Source: Streptomyces bambusae (GTDB lineage: Bacteria > Actinomycetota > Actinomycetes > Streptomycetales > Streptomycetaceae). Taken from it: a stretch of DNA of 64,000 nt. A program made the translations under genes and the position numbers. The DNA lies in assembly GCF_020532645.1 (NCBI RefSeq), contig NZ_JAJAUZ010000001.1:248001-312000 (forward strand), in the 5' to 3' direction. The notes under the pieces are model-generated. The model saw only the letters and a list, made by a program, of their open reading frames with translations. It was not told the origin of the DNA and did not search any database. This document shows, one piece after another, positions 56,673-64,000 of the stretch. How positions within the stretch are numbered: position 1 is the first letter of the stretch; each line of letters opens with the position of its first letter.

Positions 56673-58229
56673 ATGACCCTTACGAGCACACTGACGAGCG
56701 GGGTGCCGGCCGCGGCCGCGTACACCCCGGCCAGCCGGCTGGCCCGGGGCGGCGCCTTCGCGGACGGACAGCTCACCACCCGCAGCGGCACCGTGCGCCT
56801 GGGCACCGTCAGCCCGGGTGCCGCGGCCGCGCTGACCGCCCTCGGCGAGGCCGACTGCGACGAGACCGCGGTCGGCGCGTTCGTCACCGCCCACGACGGC
56901 GAAACGGGCCTGCTGCGCTGGCAGCTGCTGCGCTCCCGGCTCGACGCCGGCGGCCTGTTCGAGCACGTGGTGAGCGGCCCCGACGGCACCCCGGTGGCCC
57001 GCCTGGTGCCCGTCGGCCGCGGCAGCACCACCCTGGCGGCCGCGCCGCGCGGCCCGGTGCGGCTCAGCCGGCACGCCCTGCTGACCCCCGCCGACGGCAC
57101 CCTGTCGCTGCGCGCCCCCGGCAGCCCGCTGGCCGTCGAACTCGGCGCCGGCGCCGCCGCCCTGCTCCCGCTGCTGACGACCGGGACCGAGGAGGTCCCG
57201 GCCCCGCTGCTGCGGCTGCTGGCCACCGCCGGCGTGCTGGCCACCGGCGACCCGGAGGCCGAGGAGCGCGGCAGCGTCCAGTGGGACCCGGTCGACCTCG
57301 CCTTCCACGCCCGCACCCGGACCCCGGCCGCCGCCCCCGGATACGGCGGCACCTACCGGCACGCCGACCGCTTCGGCCCCGAGCCGGCCGTCGCGCCCGG
57401 CGGCGTCGGACTGCGCATCTCGCTGCCCGTCCCCGACCTCGACGCCGTCACCGCCCGGGACCTGACCCTCACCGAGGCCATCGAGCAGCGCACCTCCACC
57501 CGCGCGCACGACGACGACGCCCCGCTGACCGTCGCCCAGCTCGCCGAACTGCTCTACCGGACCCTCCGGATCCGCTCCACCTTCACCGGCAGCGACGGCC
57601 AGGAGCTCGCCGACCGCCCGATGCCCAGCGGCGGCGCCGTCCACGAGCTGGAGGTCTACCCGCTGGTGACCCGCTGCGAGGGCCTTGAGCCGGGGCTGTA
57701 CCGGTACGTCGCCGACCGGCACGAGCTGGAGCACGTGTGCGCGCCCGGCCCGGCCACCGCCGCCCTGGTCAAGGAGGCCCGCGGCGGCACCATGATGGAG
57801 ACCGACCCGCAGGTGGTCCTGCTGGTCGCGGCCCGCTTCGGCCGCGTCATGTGGAAGTACGAGACGGTCGCCTACCCGCTGATCCTCAAGCACGTCGGCG
57901 TGCTCTACCAGACCGTCTACCTGGTGGCCACCGCCATGGGACTGGCCGTGTGCGGCCTCGGCGGCGGCGACACCACCGCGTTCGCCGCCGCCACCGGCCG
58001 CGATCCGCTGCTGGAGGGCAGCGTCGGCGAGCTGGTCCTCGGCAGCCGGCCGGCCGGCGCCGCCACCGGCCGGGCCGCGTTCGCCGCCGCCAACACCGCC
58101 ACGGCCACCGACACCGCCACGGCCGCCGGGCCCGCCCCGGCCACCGACACCGCCACGGCCGCCGACACCGCCACGGCCACGGCCACCGGGCCCGCCACGG
58201 CCACCGAGCCCGCCGCCGCGGGCTCCTGA
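56673..58229 (+). CDS. SagB-type azoline dehydrogenase
   Basis: A 518-aa FMN-dependent oxidase that should convert azolines to azoles. The C-terminal nitroreductase-like domain (about residues 255-465) contains the usual SxRxR-like loop RTSTRAHDDD, MPSGGAVHELEVY and GGGDTTAFA near the end. The N-terminal 240 residues resemble the extra domain of long SagB proteins. After residue 470 there is a tail of about 48 residues made mostly of Ala and Thr. No coupled frame overlaps it; it sits about 135 bases after YcaO. Confidence 0.88.
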   Translation: MTLTSTLTSGVPAAAAYTPASRLARGGAFADGQLTTRSGTVRLGTVSPGAAAALTALGEADCDETAVGAFVTAHDGETGLLRWQLLRSRLDAGGLFEHVVSGPDGTPVARLVPVGRGSTTLAAAPRGPVRLSRHALLTPADGTLSLRAPGSPLAVELGAGAAALLPLLTTGTEEVPAPLLRLLATAGVLATGDPEAEERGSVQWDPVDLAFHARTRTPAAAPGYGGTYRHADRFGPEPAVAPGGVGLRISLPVPDLDAVTARDLTLTEAIEQRTSTRAHDDDAPLTVAQLAELLYRTLRIRSTFTGSDGQELADRPMPSGGAVHELEVYPLVTRCEGLEPGLYRYVADRHELEHVCAPGPATAALVKEARGGTMMETDPQVVLLVAARFGRVMWKYETVAYPLILKHVGVLYQTVYLVATAMGLAVCGLGGGDTTAFAAATGRDPLLEGSVGELVLGSRPAGAATGRAAFAAANTATATDTATAAGPAPATDTATAADTATATATGPATATEPAAAGS

Positions 58230-58253
58230 CCCGGCGAAAGGGGAGAGACCGCC

Positions 58254-59066
58254 ATGAAGTTCCGCTACCAGGCGCTCCAGCGCAAGCGTCAGCCCGACGA
58301 GCTCGACGCCGCCGTCATGCTCGCGGCCCCCCGCGGCTGGATCGCCGTCTTCGTCGTGCTCATCGTGATGGCCGGCGCCTGCGTGTGGGCGGCGCTCGCC
58401 CGGCTCGACGTCACCGTCGACGCCCCGGGCGTCCTGACCCACCCCGGCGGCACCAGCCAGGTCCAGAGCCCGTACACCGGCATGGCCCGGGAACTGCTGG
58501 TCCGCCCCGCCGACCTGGTTCACGCCGGGCAGCCGCTGGCCCGCCTCGCCGGCCAGGCCGGGACGGTCCGCACGATCACCAGCCCGTTCGCCGGCAAGGT
58601 CATCAGCGCCACGCTCACCACCGGCCAGTTCGTCCCGGCCGGCGCCACCGTCGCCACCATCGAACGCACCGACCTGCCCGGCGACCGGCTCGTCGCGCTC
58701 GTCTTCGTGCCCGCCGACCGGGCCGCCCGCCTGGTGCCCGGCCGGCCCGTCGACCTGAACGTGTCGACCGCGCCCCCGGCCGTGTTCGGCATGCTGCGCG
58801 GCAAGGTCACCAGCGTCGACCCGTACCCGCTGACCCGCGAGGGCCTCGCGGCGATCGCCGGCGGTGAGCTGGCGGCCCGGAGCTTCCAGCCGGACCAGGC
58901 ACCCCGCCTGGTCACCGTCGACCTGATCCCCGAACCGGGCTCCGCCTCCGGCTACGCCTGGAGCGCCACCAAGTCCCCGCCGATCCGGCTCAGTTCGCAG
59001 ACCTCCGTGTCCGCCTCCATCGCCCTGCGCACCCAGTCGCCGTTCGACCTGGTGCTGGGTCGCTGA
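58254..59066 (+). CDS. HlyD-like periplasmic/adaptor protein
   Basis: A 270-aa membrane-fusion-like protein. A cytoplasmic head (residues 1-23) leads to one membrane helix (about 25-47, GWIAVFVVLIVMAGACVWA). A lipoyl-type hairpin follows, with TSPFAGKVISATLTTGQFV as its central strand, and a beta-barrel end. In Gram-positive bacteria such adaptors assist NHLP-type ABC exporters. It lies between the dehydrogenase and the peptidase-ABC gene, with ATG 58254 after GGGGAGAG. It should help move the mature peptide out. Confidence 0.86.
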   Translation: MKFRYQALQRKRQPDELDAAVMLAAPRGWIAVFVVLIVMAGACVWAALARLDVTVDAPGVLTHPGGTSQVQSPYTGMARELLVRPADLVHAGQPLARLAGQAGTVRTITSPFAGKVISATLTTGQFVPAGATVATIERTDLPGDRLVALVFVPADRAARLVPGRPVDLNVSTAPPAVFGMLRGKVTSVDPYPLTREGLAAIAGGELAARSFQPDQAPRLVTVDLIPEPGSASGYAWSATKSPPIRLSSQTSVSASIALRTQSPFDLVLGR

Positions 59067-59115
59067 CCGGCACCGGTGCCCGGACTCCCGACGACAAGCT
59101 GAGGAAACGGCAGCC

Positions 59116-61422
59116 ATGAGCGACACCAGGACCCGACCCCCCGTGGCCGCCCCCCGCCGGGACGCCCGCCGCGGCGGGCGCGCCGCCGTCCGCAACCGCC
59201 CCTGGGCCCGCCGCCGCGCGCACCGGGTGCCCACCGTCCTGCAGATGGAAGCGGTGGAGTGCGGCGCGGCCAGCCTGTCGATGATCCTCGCCCACTACGG
59301 ACGGCACGTCCCGCTGGAGGAGCTGCGCGGCCTGTGCGGCGTCTCCCGGGACGGCTCCCGGGCCAGCGCCGTGCTGGCCGCGGCCCGCTCCTTCGGGATG
59401 GTCGCCAAGGGCTTCCAGGCGGAGACCGACCAGCTCGCGGACAAGCTCCGCACCGGGCCGGTCGTCATCTTCTGGGCGTTCCAGCACTTCATGGTGGTGG
59501 AGGGCATCACCACCCGGTTCGGCCGCACCCAGGTGGCCGTCAACGACCCGGCCAGCGGCCCCCGCCTGATGGAGTGGTCCGAGTTCGACTCCGGTTACAC
59601 CGGCATCGCCCTCACCTTCGAACCCGGCCCCGACTTCACGCCCGGCGGGCGCCGCAGCAGCACCGCCGCCGCCATCCTGGACCGCCGCCTGCCGTCCGGA
59701 CGCGCCCTGCCGCTGGTCCTGCTGGCCAGCCTGCTGCTGGTGGTGCCGGGCATCGTCGGCGCCTCCTACTCGCGGGTCTTCCTCGACCGGGTCCTCGCCT
59801 CGGACTCGCCCACGGCCGTGCTGCCGCTGGTCGCGGCGATGCTGGTCACCGCCCTGATGGTCTTCGTCCTCACCTCCGTGCAGCAGCACTACCTGCTGCG
59901 CATGGAGATCCGTACCGGACTGGTGGCGTCGGCACGGTTCTTCCGGCACCTGCTGCGGCTGCCCATCGAGTTCTTCCTGCAGCGGCGCCCGGCCGAGGTC
60001 GCCCGGCGCGTCGCGAGCAACGACACCGTCGCGATGATCCTCTCGCGCGATCTCGCCGCCACCGTCATCAACCTCGTGCTCGTCGTCTTCTACGGCGCCC
60101 TGATGGTCCGCTACGACGTCCTGCTCGGCCTGCTCGGCCTGGTCACCGCCGGCTTCAACGTGCTCGTGCTGCAACTCGTCGCGCGGTCCCGAAAGGACGC
60201 CGTGAACGTGCTGCGGGCCGACCGCGGCAACCTCGTCGGCACCACCTTCGCGACCCTGTCCACCATCGAGTCGGTCAAGGCGACCGGCGCCGAGCCCGAC
60301 GCCTTCACCCGCTGGGCCGGCTTCCTCGCCAAGGTCACCACCGCCCAGCAGCGGCTCGGCCAGACCACCGCCGTGCTGACGGTCCTGCCGCCCCTGCTGG
60401 CCGTCGTCAACATCGGCGTCATGCTGCTCGTCGGCGGCCTGCGGGTGGCCGACGGCGTCCTCAGCGTCGGCATCCTCGTCACCTTCCAGACCCTGCTGGC
60501 AGCCATCAGCCGCCCCGTCACCCAGCTCACCAACCTGGGCAGCCGGCTCCAGGAGATGAACGCCGACCTCAAGCGCATCCACGACGTCGAGAAGTACCCT
60601 CAGGCCCGCGGCTTCCAGCCGGGCGCCCCCGGCACGGACGACGCCCCGGCCGGCCGCGCCGACGCCCCGGCCAACCGGCTCGACGGCGAACTCGTCCTGG
60701 ACGACGTCACGTTCGGGTACGGCACGCTCGCCGCCCCCGTCATCACCGGCCTCAGCCTCACCGTCACCCCCGGCTCCCGCACCGCGATCGTCGGCGGCTC
60801 CGGCAGCGGCAAGTCCACCGTCGGCCGCCTCGTCACCGGCCTCTACGAGCCGCGCTCGGGGCAGATCCTCCTCGGCGGCCGCCCCCGCGAGGAGATCCCC
60901 CGTACCGTGCTCGCCGCCTCCATGGCGTACGTCGACCAGGACGTGGCCCTGTTCTCCGGCACGGTCCGCGACAACCTGACCCTCTGGGACGACACCGTGC
61001 CCGACGAGGTCGTCCTCGCCGCACTCCAGGACGCCGCCGTCTTCGACGAGGTCATGTCCCGGCCCGGCGGCCTCAACGCCAAGGTCAGCGAACAGGGCAC
61101 CAACTTCAGCGGCGGCCAGCGCCAGCGCCTGGAACTGGCCCGCGCGCTCGCCGCCCGCCCCACCCTGCTGGTCCTCGACGAGGCCACCAGCGCCCTCGAC
61201 CCGGCCACCGAGCGCACCGTCATGGACAACCTGCGCCGCCGCGGCTGCGCCTGCCTGATCATCGCCCACCGGCTTTCGACCGTGCGCGACGCCGACGAGA
61301 TCATCGTGCTCGACCGGGGCGTCATCGCCGAACGCGGCACGCACGACGAACTGCTGGCCGCCCAGGGCCGCTACGCCGCCCTGTTCGACTCCAGCCGCTC
61401 CGAGGAGAAGGACACCCTGTGA
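59116..61422 (+). CDS. C39 peptidase-ABC exporter (NHLP type)
   Basis: A 768-aa bifunctional transporter that should cut the leader after Gly-Gly and export the core. The N-terminal C39 peptidase has Cys49 in VECGAAS, His124 in FQHFMVVEG and Asp144 in NDPASG. The membrane domain with six helices spans about 195-490. The ATPase has Walker [11 protein letters not shown], signature [15 protein letters not shown] and Walker [12 protein letters not shown]. It matches the NHLP bacteriocin-system peptidase/permease/ATPase. It overlaps the next gene by four bases (GTGA). Confidence 0.95.
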   Translation: MSDTRTRPPVAAPRRDARRGGRAAVRNRPWARRRAHRVPTVLQMEAVECGAASLSMILAHYGRHVPLEELRGLCGVSRDGSRASAVLAAARSFGMVAKGFQAETDQLADKLRTGPVVIFWAFQHFMVVEGITTRFGRTQVAVNDPASGPRLMEWSEFDSGYTGIALTFEPGPDFTPGGRRSSTAAAILDRRLPSGRALPLVLLASLLLVVPGIVGASYSRVFLDRVLASDSPTAVLPLVAAMLVTALMVFVLTSVQQHYLLRMEIRTGLVASARFFRHLLRLPIEFFLQRRPAEVARRVASNDTVAMILSRDLAATVINLVLVVFYGALMVRYDVLLGLLGLVTAGFNVLVLQLVARSRKDAVNVLRADRGNLVGTTFATLSTIESVKATGAEPDAFTRWAGFLAKVTTAQQRLGQTTAVLTVLPPLLAVVNIGVMLLVGGLRVADGVLSVGILVTFQTLLAAISRPVTQLTNLGSRLQEMNADLKRIHDVEKYPQARGFQPGAPGTDDAPAGRADAPANRLDGELVLDDVTFGYGTLAAPVITGLSLTVTPGSRTAIVGGSGSGKSTVGRLVTGLYEPRSGQILLGGRPREEIPRTVLAASMAYVDQDVALFSGTVRDNLTLWDDTVPDEVVLAALQDAAVFDEVMSRPGGLNAKVSEQGTNFSGGQRQRLELARALAARPTLLVLDEATSALDPATERTVMDNLRRRGCACLIIAHRLSTVRDADEIIVLDRGVIAERGTHDELLAAQGRYAALFDSSRSEEKDTL

Positions 61423-64000
61423 GCACTCCCACCGGGGCGTCCGCCCCCGCCCGGACCCTCTGCCTCGACGACCCCGCGACCCTGCTGTACGTGGAATCCG
61501 GCGCGGCCGACCTGTTCGCCGTGAGCCGCGGGCCGGACGGCGGCGAGCAGCACGGCCGGCGCTGGTTCCTGTGCCGCGCGGAGGCCGGCATGGTCGTGGT
61601 GTGCGGCACGGGCGGCGACACCGACCACACCGTCATCGCCCGGCCCGTGCTCGACGCCCGGCTGAGCCTGCTGCCGCTGACCCTGCTCGACGAGATCCGC
61701 CTCGGCCGGGCCAGACTGCCCCGGCCGGCCGGCGACCGCCGCCCCGCGCTCGACCACGCCCACCTCCTCACCGGCCTCACCGCGGGGCTCACCGCCCTCG
61801 CCGAGGCGCTGCCCGGCGCCCTGCCGCCGCGCCAGTTCACCTCCCTGAGCACCACCGACGGCACCGCACTCGACAAGGGCGAGGTGGCCCGCTCCGTCGA
61901 CGGCGTGCAGTTCGTCCGCGTGGAGTCCGGCCACCTCGACCCGGGCGACCCGGCCACCGAGGACGCCGCCGGCCTCGACGGGGAGGAGGACATCAGCGTC
62001 CTGGAGCCCGTCGGACCCGGCGTCGAGCTGGTCCTGACCGAACAGGACTGGGTCACCGCCCGCGGCGCCGCCCGCCTCACCACCGCCTCCCTCCTCACCG
62101 TCTACCGGGACGGCCGGCTCATGGCCGCGCTGGTCGAGCACGCCGCCCGGCTGCGGATCACCGTCGACCACCGGATCGCCGTCCAGCGGGCCCGCGAGCG
62201 CGCCGAACTGGTCGCGCGCCGCGCCCAGGACGGCCGGGTGCTGTCCTCCGCCGTCCGCACCTTCGACGCCGTCCTGCAGGACACCGGCACCCGGGTGAAG
62301 CTCGCCGACGTCGCCGACGACCCGCCGATGCTGGCGGCCGTCCGGCTGGTCGCCTCCCGGCAGGGCTTCTCGGTCCGCGCCCCGGTCCGCGGCAGCGGGC
62401 CGGAGCACGGCAGCCCCGCCCGGTACCTGCGGGCCATCGCCCTCGCCTCCGGCTTCCGCACCCGCAACATCCGCCTGGAGGACCGCTGGTGGACCCGGGA
62501 CGTGGGACCGGTGGTCGGCTACCACGTCACCGGCCGGCCCGTGGCGCTGCTGCCCCTCGGCCGGAGCTACCTGCTCGTCGACAACGGCGAGGTCACCCTC
62601 CTCGACGCCGAGAGGGCCGCCCGGGTGCGCCCCACCGCCGTCGTGCTGTACCGGCCGCTGCCGGCGAACGTGCGCGACGTCGCCGGGCTGCTGCGGTTCG
62701 GTTTCTCCCCGTCGCAGGGCCACGGCCGGGACATGGCCCGGCTCGCCCTCACCGGCGTCCTCGTCGCCCTGATCGGCCTGATCATCCCGGTGATGACCGG
62801 CAAGGTGCTCGCCGAGTTCGTGGCGGACGCCGACCGGAACCTGATCGTGCAGGGCTCCCTGCTCGTCATCGGATCGGGCCTGGTGACCGCCGCGCTGTCG
62901 GTCGTGCAGAACATGGCCGTCCTGCGCCTGGAGAGCCGCTCCGGCGCGGCCATGCAGGCCGGGCTGTGGAACCGGCTGCTGTCCCTGCCGGCCGGGTTCT
63001 TCACCCGCTACTCCACCGGCGAGCTGGGCACCACCGTGCTCGGTGTCACCGCCGCCCAGGAACTCCTGTCCGGCATGCTCACCACGGCCACGCTGGCCCT
63101 GCTGACCGGCCTCGCCAACCTGGCCCTCGTCTTCTGGTACGACCTGACCCTGGCGCTCGTCGCCACCGGGCTCACGTGCGCCGGCGTGCTGTTCGCCGCC
63201 GTCGCCGGCCGTCTCCAACTGCGCTGGGCCCGGCGCGAGTACACGCACGAGCAGGCCATGTCCGCGACGGTCTTCCAGATGCTCACGGCCATGCCGAAGC
63301 TGCGGGTGGCCGCCGCCGAGGAGCGGGCGTTCGCCGAGTGGACCCGGCTGGCCGCCCGCGGCCACTCCCTGTCCGCCCGGGTCCGCCGGGTGCAGAACAG
63401 CGTCACCACTTTCAACGCGGGCTACCCGCTGGTGTGTTCGGCGGTCGTCTTCGGGGTGACCGCGGGCCCCCTGTACGGAGAGGTGCCGATCGCCGTCTTC
63501 CTCCCGTTCTTCGCGGCCTTCAACCTGATGCTCGCCGCGGGCCTGCAGTTCACCGCCTCCGTCGTGAGCGCCGTCGGCACGGTCCCCATGCTGGAGCGGC
63601 TGAAGCCCATCCTCGAAGCGGAACCGGAGAACGACGGCACCAAGGTCGACCCCGGCGACCTCTCCGGCCGGATCGCCGTCTCGCACCTGTCGTTCCGCTA
63701 CGGCCAGGACGGCCCGCTCGTCCTCGACGACGTCAGCCTCACCGTGCAGCCCGGCGAGTTCATCGCCGTCGTCGGTGCCTCCGGCAGCGGCAAGTCCAGC
63801 CTGCTGCGGCTGCTGCTCGGCTTCGAGACCCCGCTGTCCGGGAGCCTGCTGTACGACGGCCAGGACCTCGCCGAGCTGGACGTTTCGGCGGTCCGGCGGC
63901 AGTGCGGCGTGGTGCTGCAGAGCGGCGTGCTCCAGGCCGGCGACCTCTTCTCCAACATCGTCGGCTCCGGCGGCCACACCATGGACGACGCCTGGGCGGC
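61419..64000 (+). CDS. second NHLP-type ABC permease/ATPase, cut by the window end
   Basis: About 860 residues are visible; the end is missing. The first 440 residues are an unusual soluble region without C39 catalytic residues. Membrane helices start near 445 ([19 protein letters not shown]), and the ATPase begins near 760 with Walker [12 protein letters not shown] (about 785). This layout is the NHLP-system permease/ATPase without a peptidase, which pairs with the preceding exporter. GTG 61419 overlaps its stop. Further cluster genes probably follow outside the window. Confidence 0.9.
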   Translation, partial: MSTPTGASAPARTLCLDDPATLLYVESGAADLFAVSRGPDGGEQHGRRWFLCRAEAGMVVVCGTGGDTDHTVIARPVLDARLSLLPLTLLDEIRLGRARLPRPAGDRRPALDHAHLLTGLTAGLTALAEALPGALPPRQFTSLSTTDGTALDKGEVARSVDGVQFVRVESGHLDPGDPATEDAAGLDGEEDISVLEPVGPGVELVLTEQDWVTARGAARLTTASLLTVYRDGRLMAALVEHAARLRITVDHRIAVQRARERAELVARRAQDGRVLSSAVRTFDAVLQDTGTRVKLADVADDPPMLAAVRLVASRQGFSVRAPVRGSGPEHGSPARYLRAIALASGFRTRNIRLEDRWWTRDVGPVVGYHVTGRPVALLPLGRSYLLVDNGEVTLLDAERAARVRPTAVVLYRPLPANVRDVAGLLRFGFSPSQGHGRDMARLALTGVLVALIGLIIPVMTGKVLAEFVADADRNLIVQGSLLVIGSGLVTAALSVVQNMAVLRLESRSGAAMQAGLWNRLLSLPAGFFTRYSTGELGTTVLGVTAAQELLSGMLTTATLALLTGLANLALVFWYDLTLALVATGLTCAGVLFAAVAGRLQLRWARREYTHEQAMSATVFQMLTAMPKLRVAAAEERAFAEWTRLAARGHSLSARVRRVQNSVTTFNAGYPLVCSAVVFGVTAGPLYGEVPIAVFLPFFAAFNLMLAAGLQFTASVVSAVGTVPMLERLKPILEAEPENDGTKVDPGDLSGRIAVSHLSFRYGQDGPLVLDDVSLTVQPGEFIAVVGASGSGKSSLLRLLLGFETPLSGSLLYDGQDLAELDVSAVRRQCGVVLQSGVLQAGDLFSNIVGSGGHTMDDAWA

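Noticed and set aside
54207..59234. 1675-aa reverse open frame opposite YcaO, SagB-type and HlyD-like genes
   Set aside because: It is a GC-driven shadow frame opposite genes with strong motifs.

Overview
The window is GC-rich actinomycete DNA, almost certainly Streptomyces. The evidence is the codon and GC pattern, the dnaK-grpE-dnaJ-hspR operon with HspR-type HAIR operators, a RheA-type operator next to an hsp18 gene, a perfect parS site, and many family-level Streptomyces genes (DUF5994, DUF3151, SCO5918-like). The parS site and the dcd, dnaK, clpB, pyrE and fba genes suggest a place in the chromosome core, towards oriC. No insertion sequence, transposase, integrase or CRISPR array was seen.

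Positions 1-11,800 form a stress and regulation block. It holds an MmyB-type regulator, a PP2C phosphatase, two divergent DUF5994 genes, a reverse-strand run (tudor-like, SCO5918-like, CBS, DEAD-box helicase, cold-shock protein), a MerR-like gene with a repeat-rich upstream region, two DUF2267 genes, hsp18 and its probable repressor, and tRNA-Gly(CCC). Positions 11,800-38,140 are mostly housekeeping: dcd, a phosphoribosyltransferase, Yip1-like and secreted proteins, a large Fe-S membrane oxidoreductase, a sugar transferase, the dnaK operon, a LuxR/peptide/degenerate-Rieske group, clpB, YbjN, an aminotransferase, a membrane spermidine-synthase-like protein, aldose epimerase, pyrE, fba and DUF3151.

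From about 38,150 to the right edge lies a RiPP biosynthetic gene cluster that continues past the window. Its centre is a 128-aa precursor with a nitrile-hydratase-like leader ending in Gly-Gly and the core VDDISECYYCCCPCCCCT, which carries eight cysteines. A fused E1-like/YcaO cyclodehydratase (54285-56537) and a SagB-type dehydrogenase (56673-58229) should turn cysteines into thiazoles. A C39 peptidase-ABC exporter, an HlyD-like adaptor and a second NHLP-type ABC protein should remove the leader and export the product. Tailoring candidates are two P450s, a methyltransferase, an amine-oxidase-like flavoprotein, a Rieske oxygenase, an alpha/beta hydrolase and a flavin-dependent halogenase-like enzyme. 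A separate ABC-2 transporter and a cation/proton antiporter may give self-protection, and a large ATP-binding LuxR protein is the likely pathway regulator. I cannot link the core sequence to a named compound. A polythiazole carrying two tyrosines next to a halogenase-like enzyme is the most notable prospect in the window.
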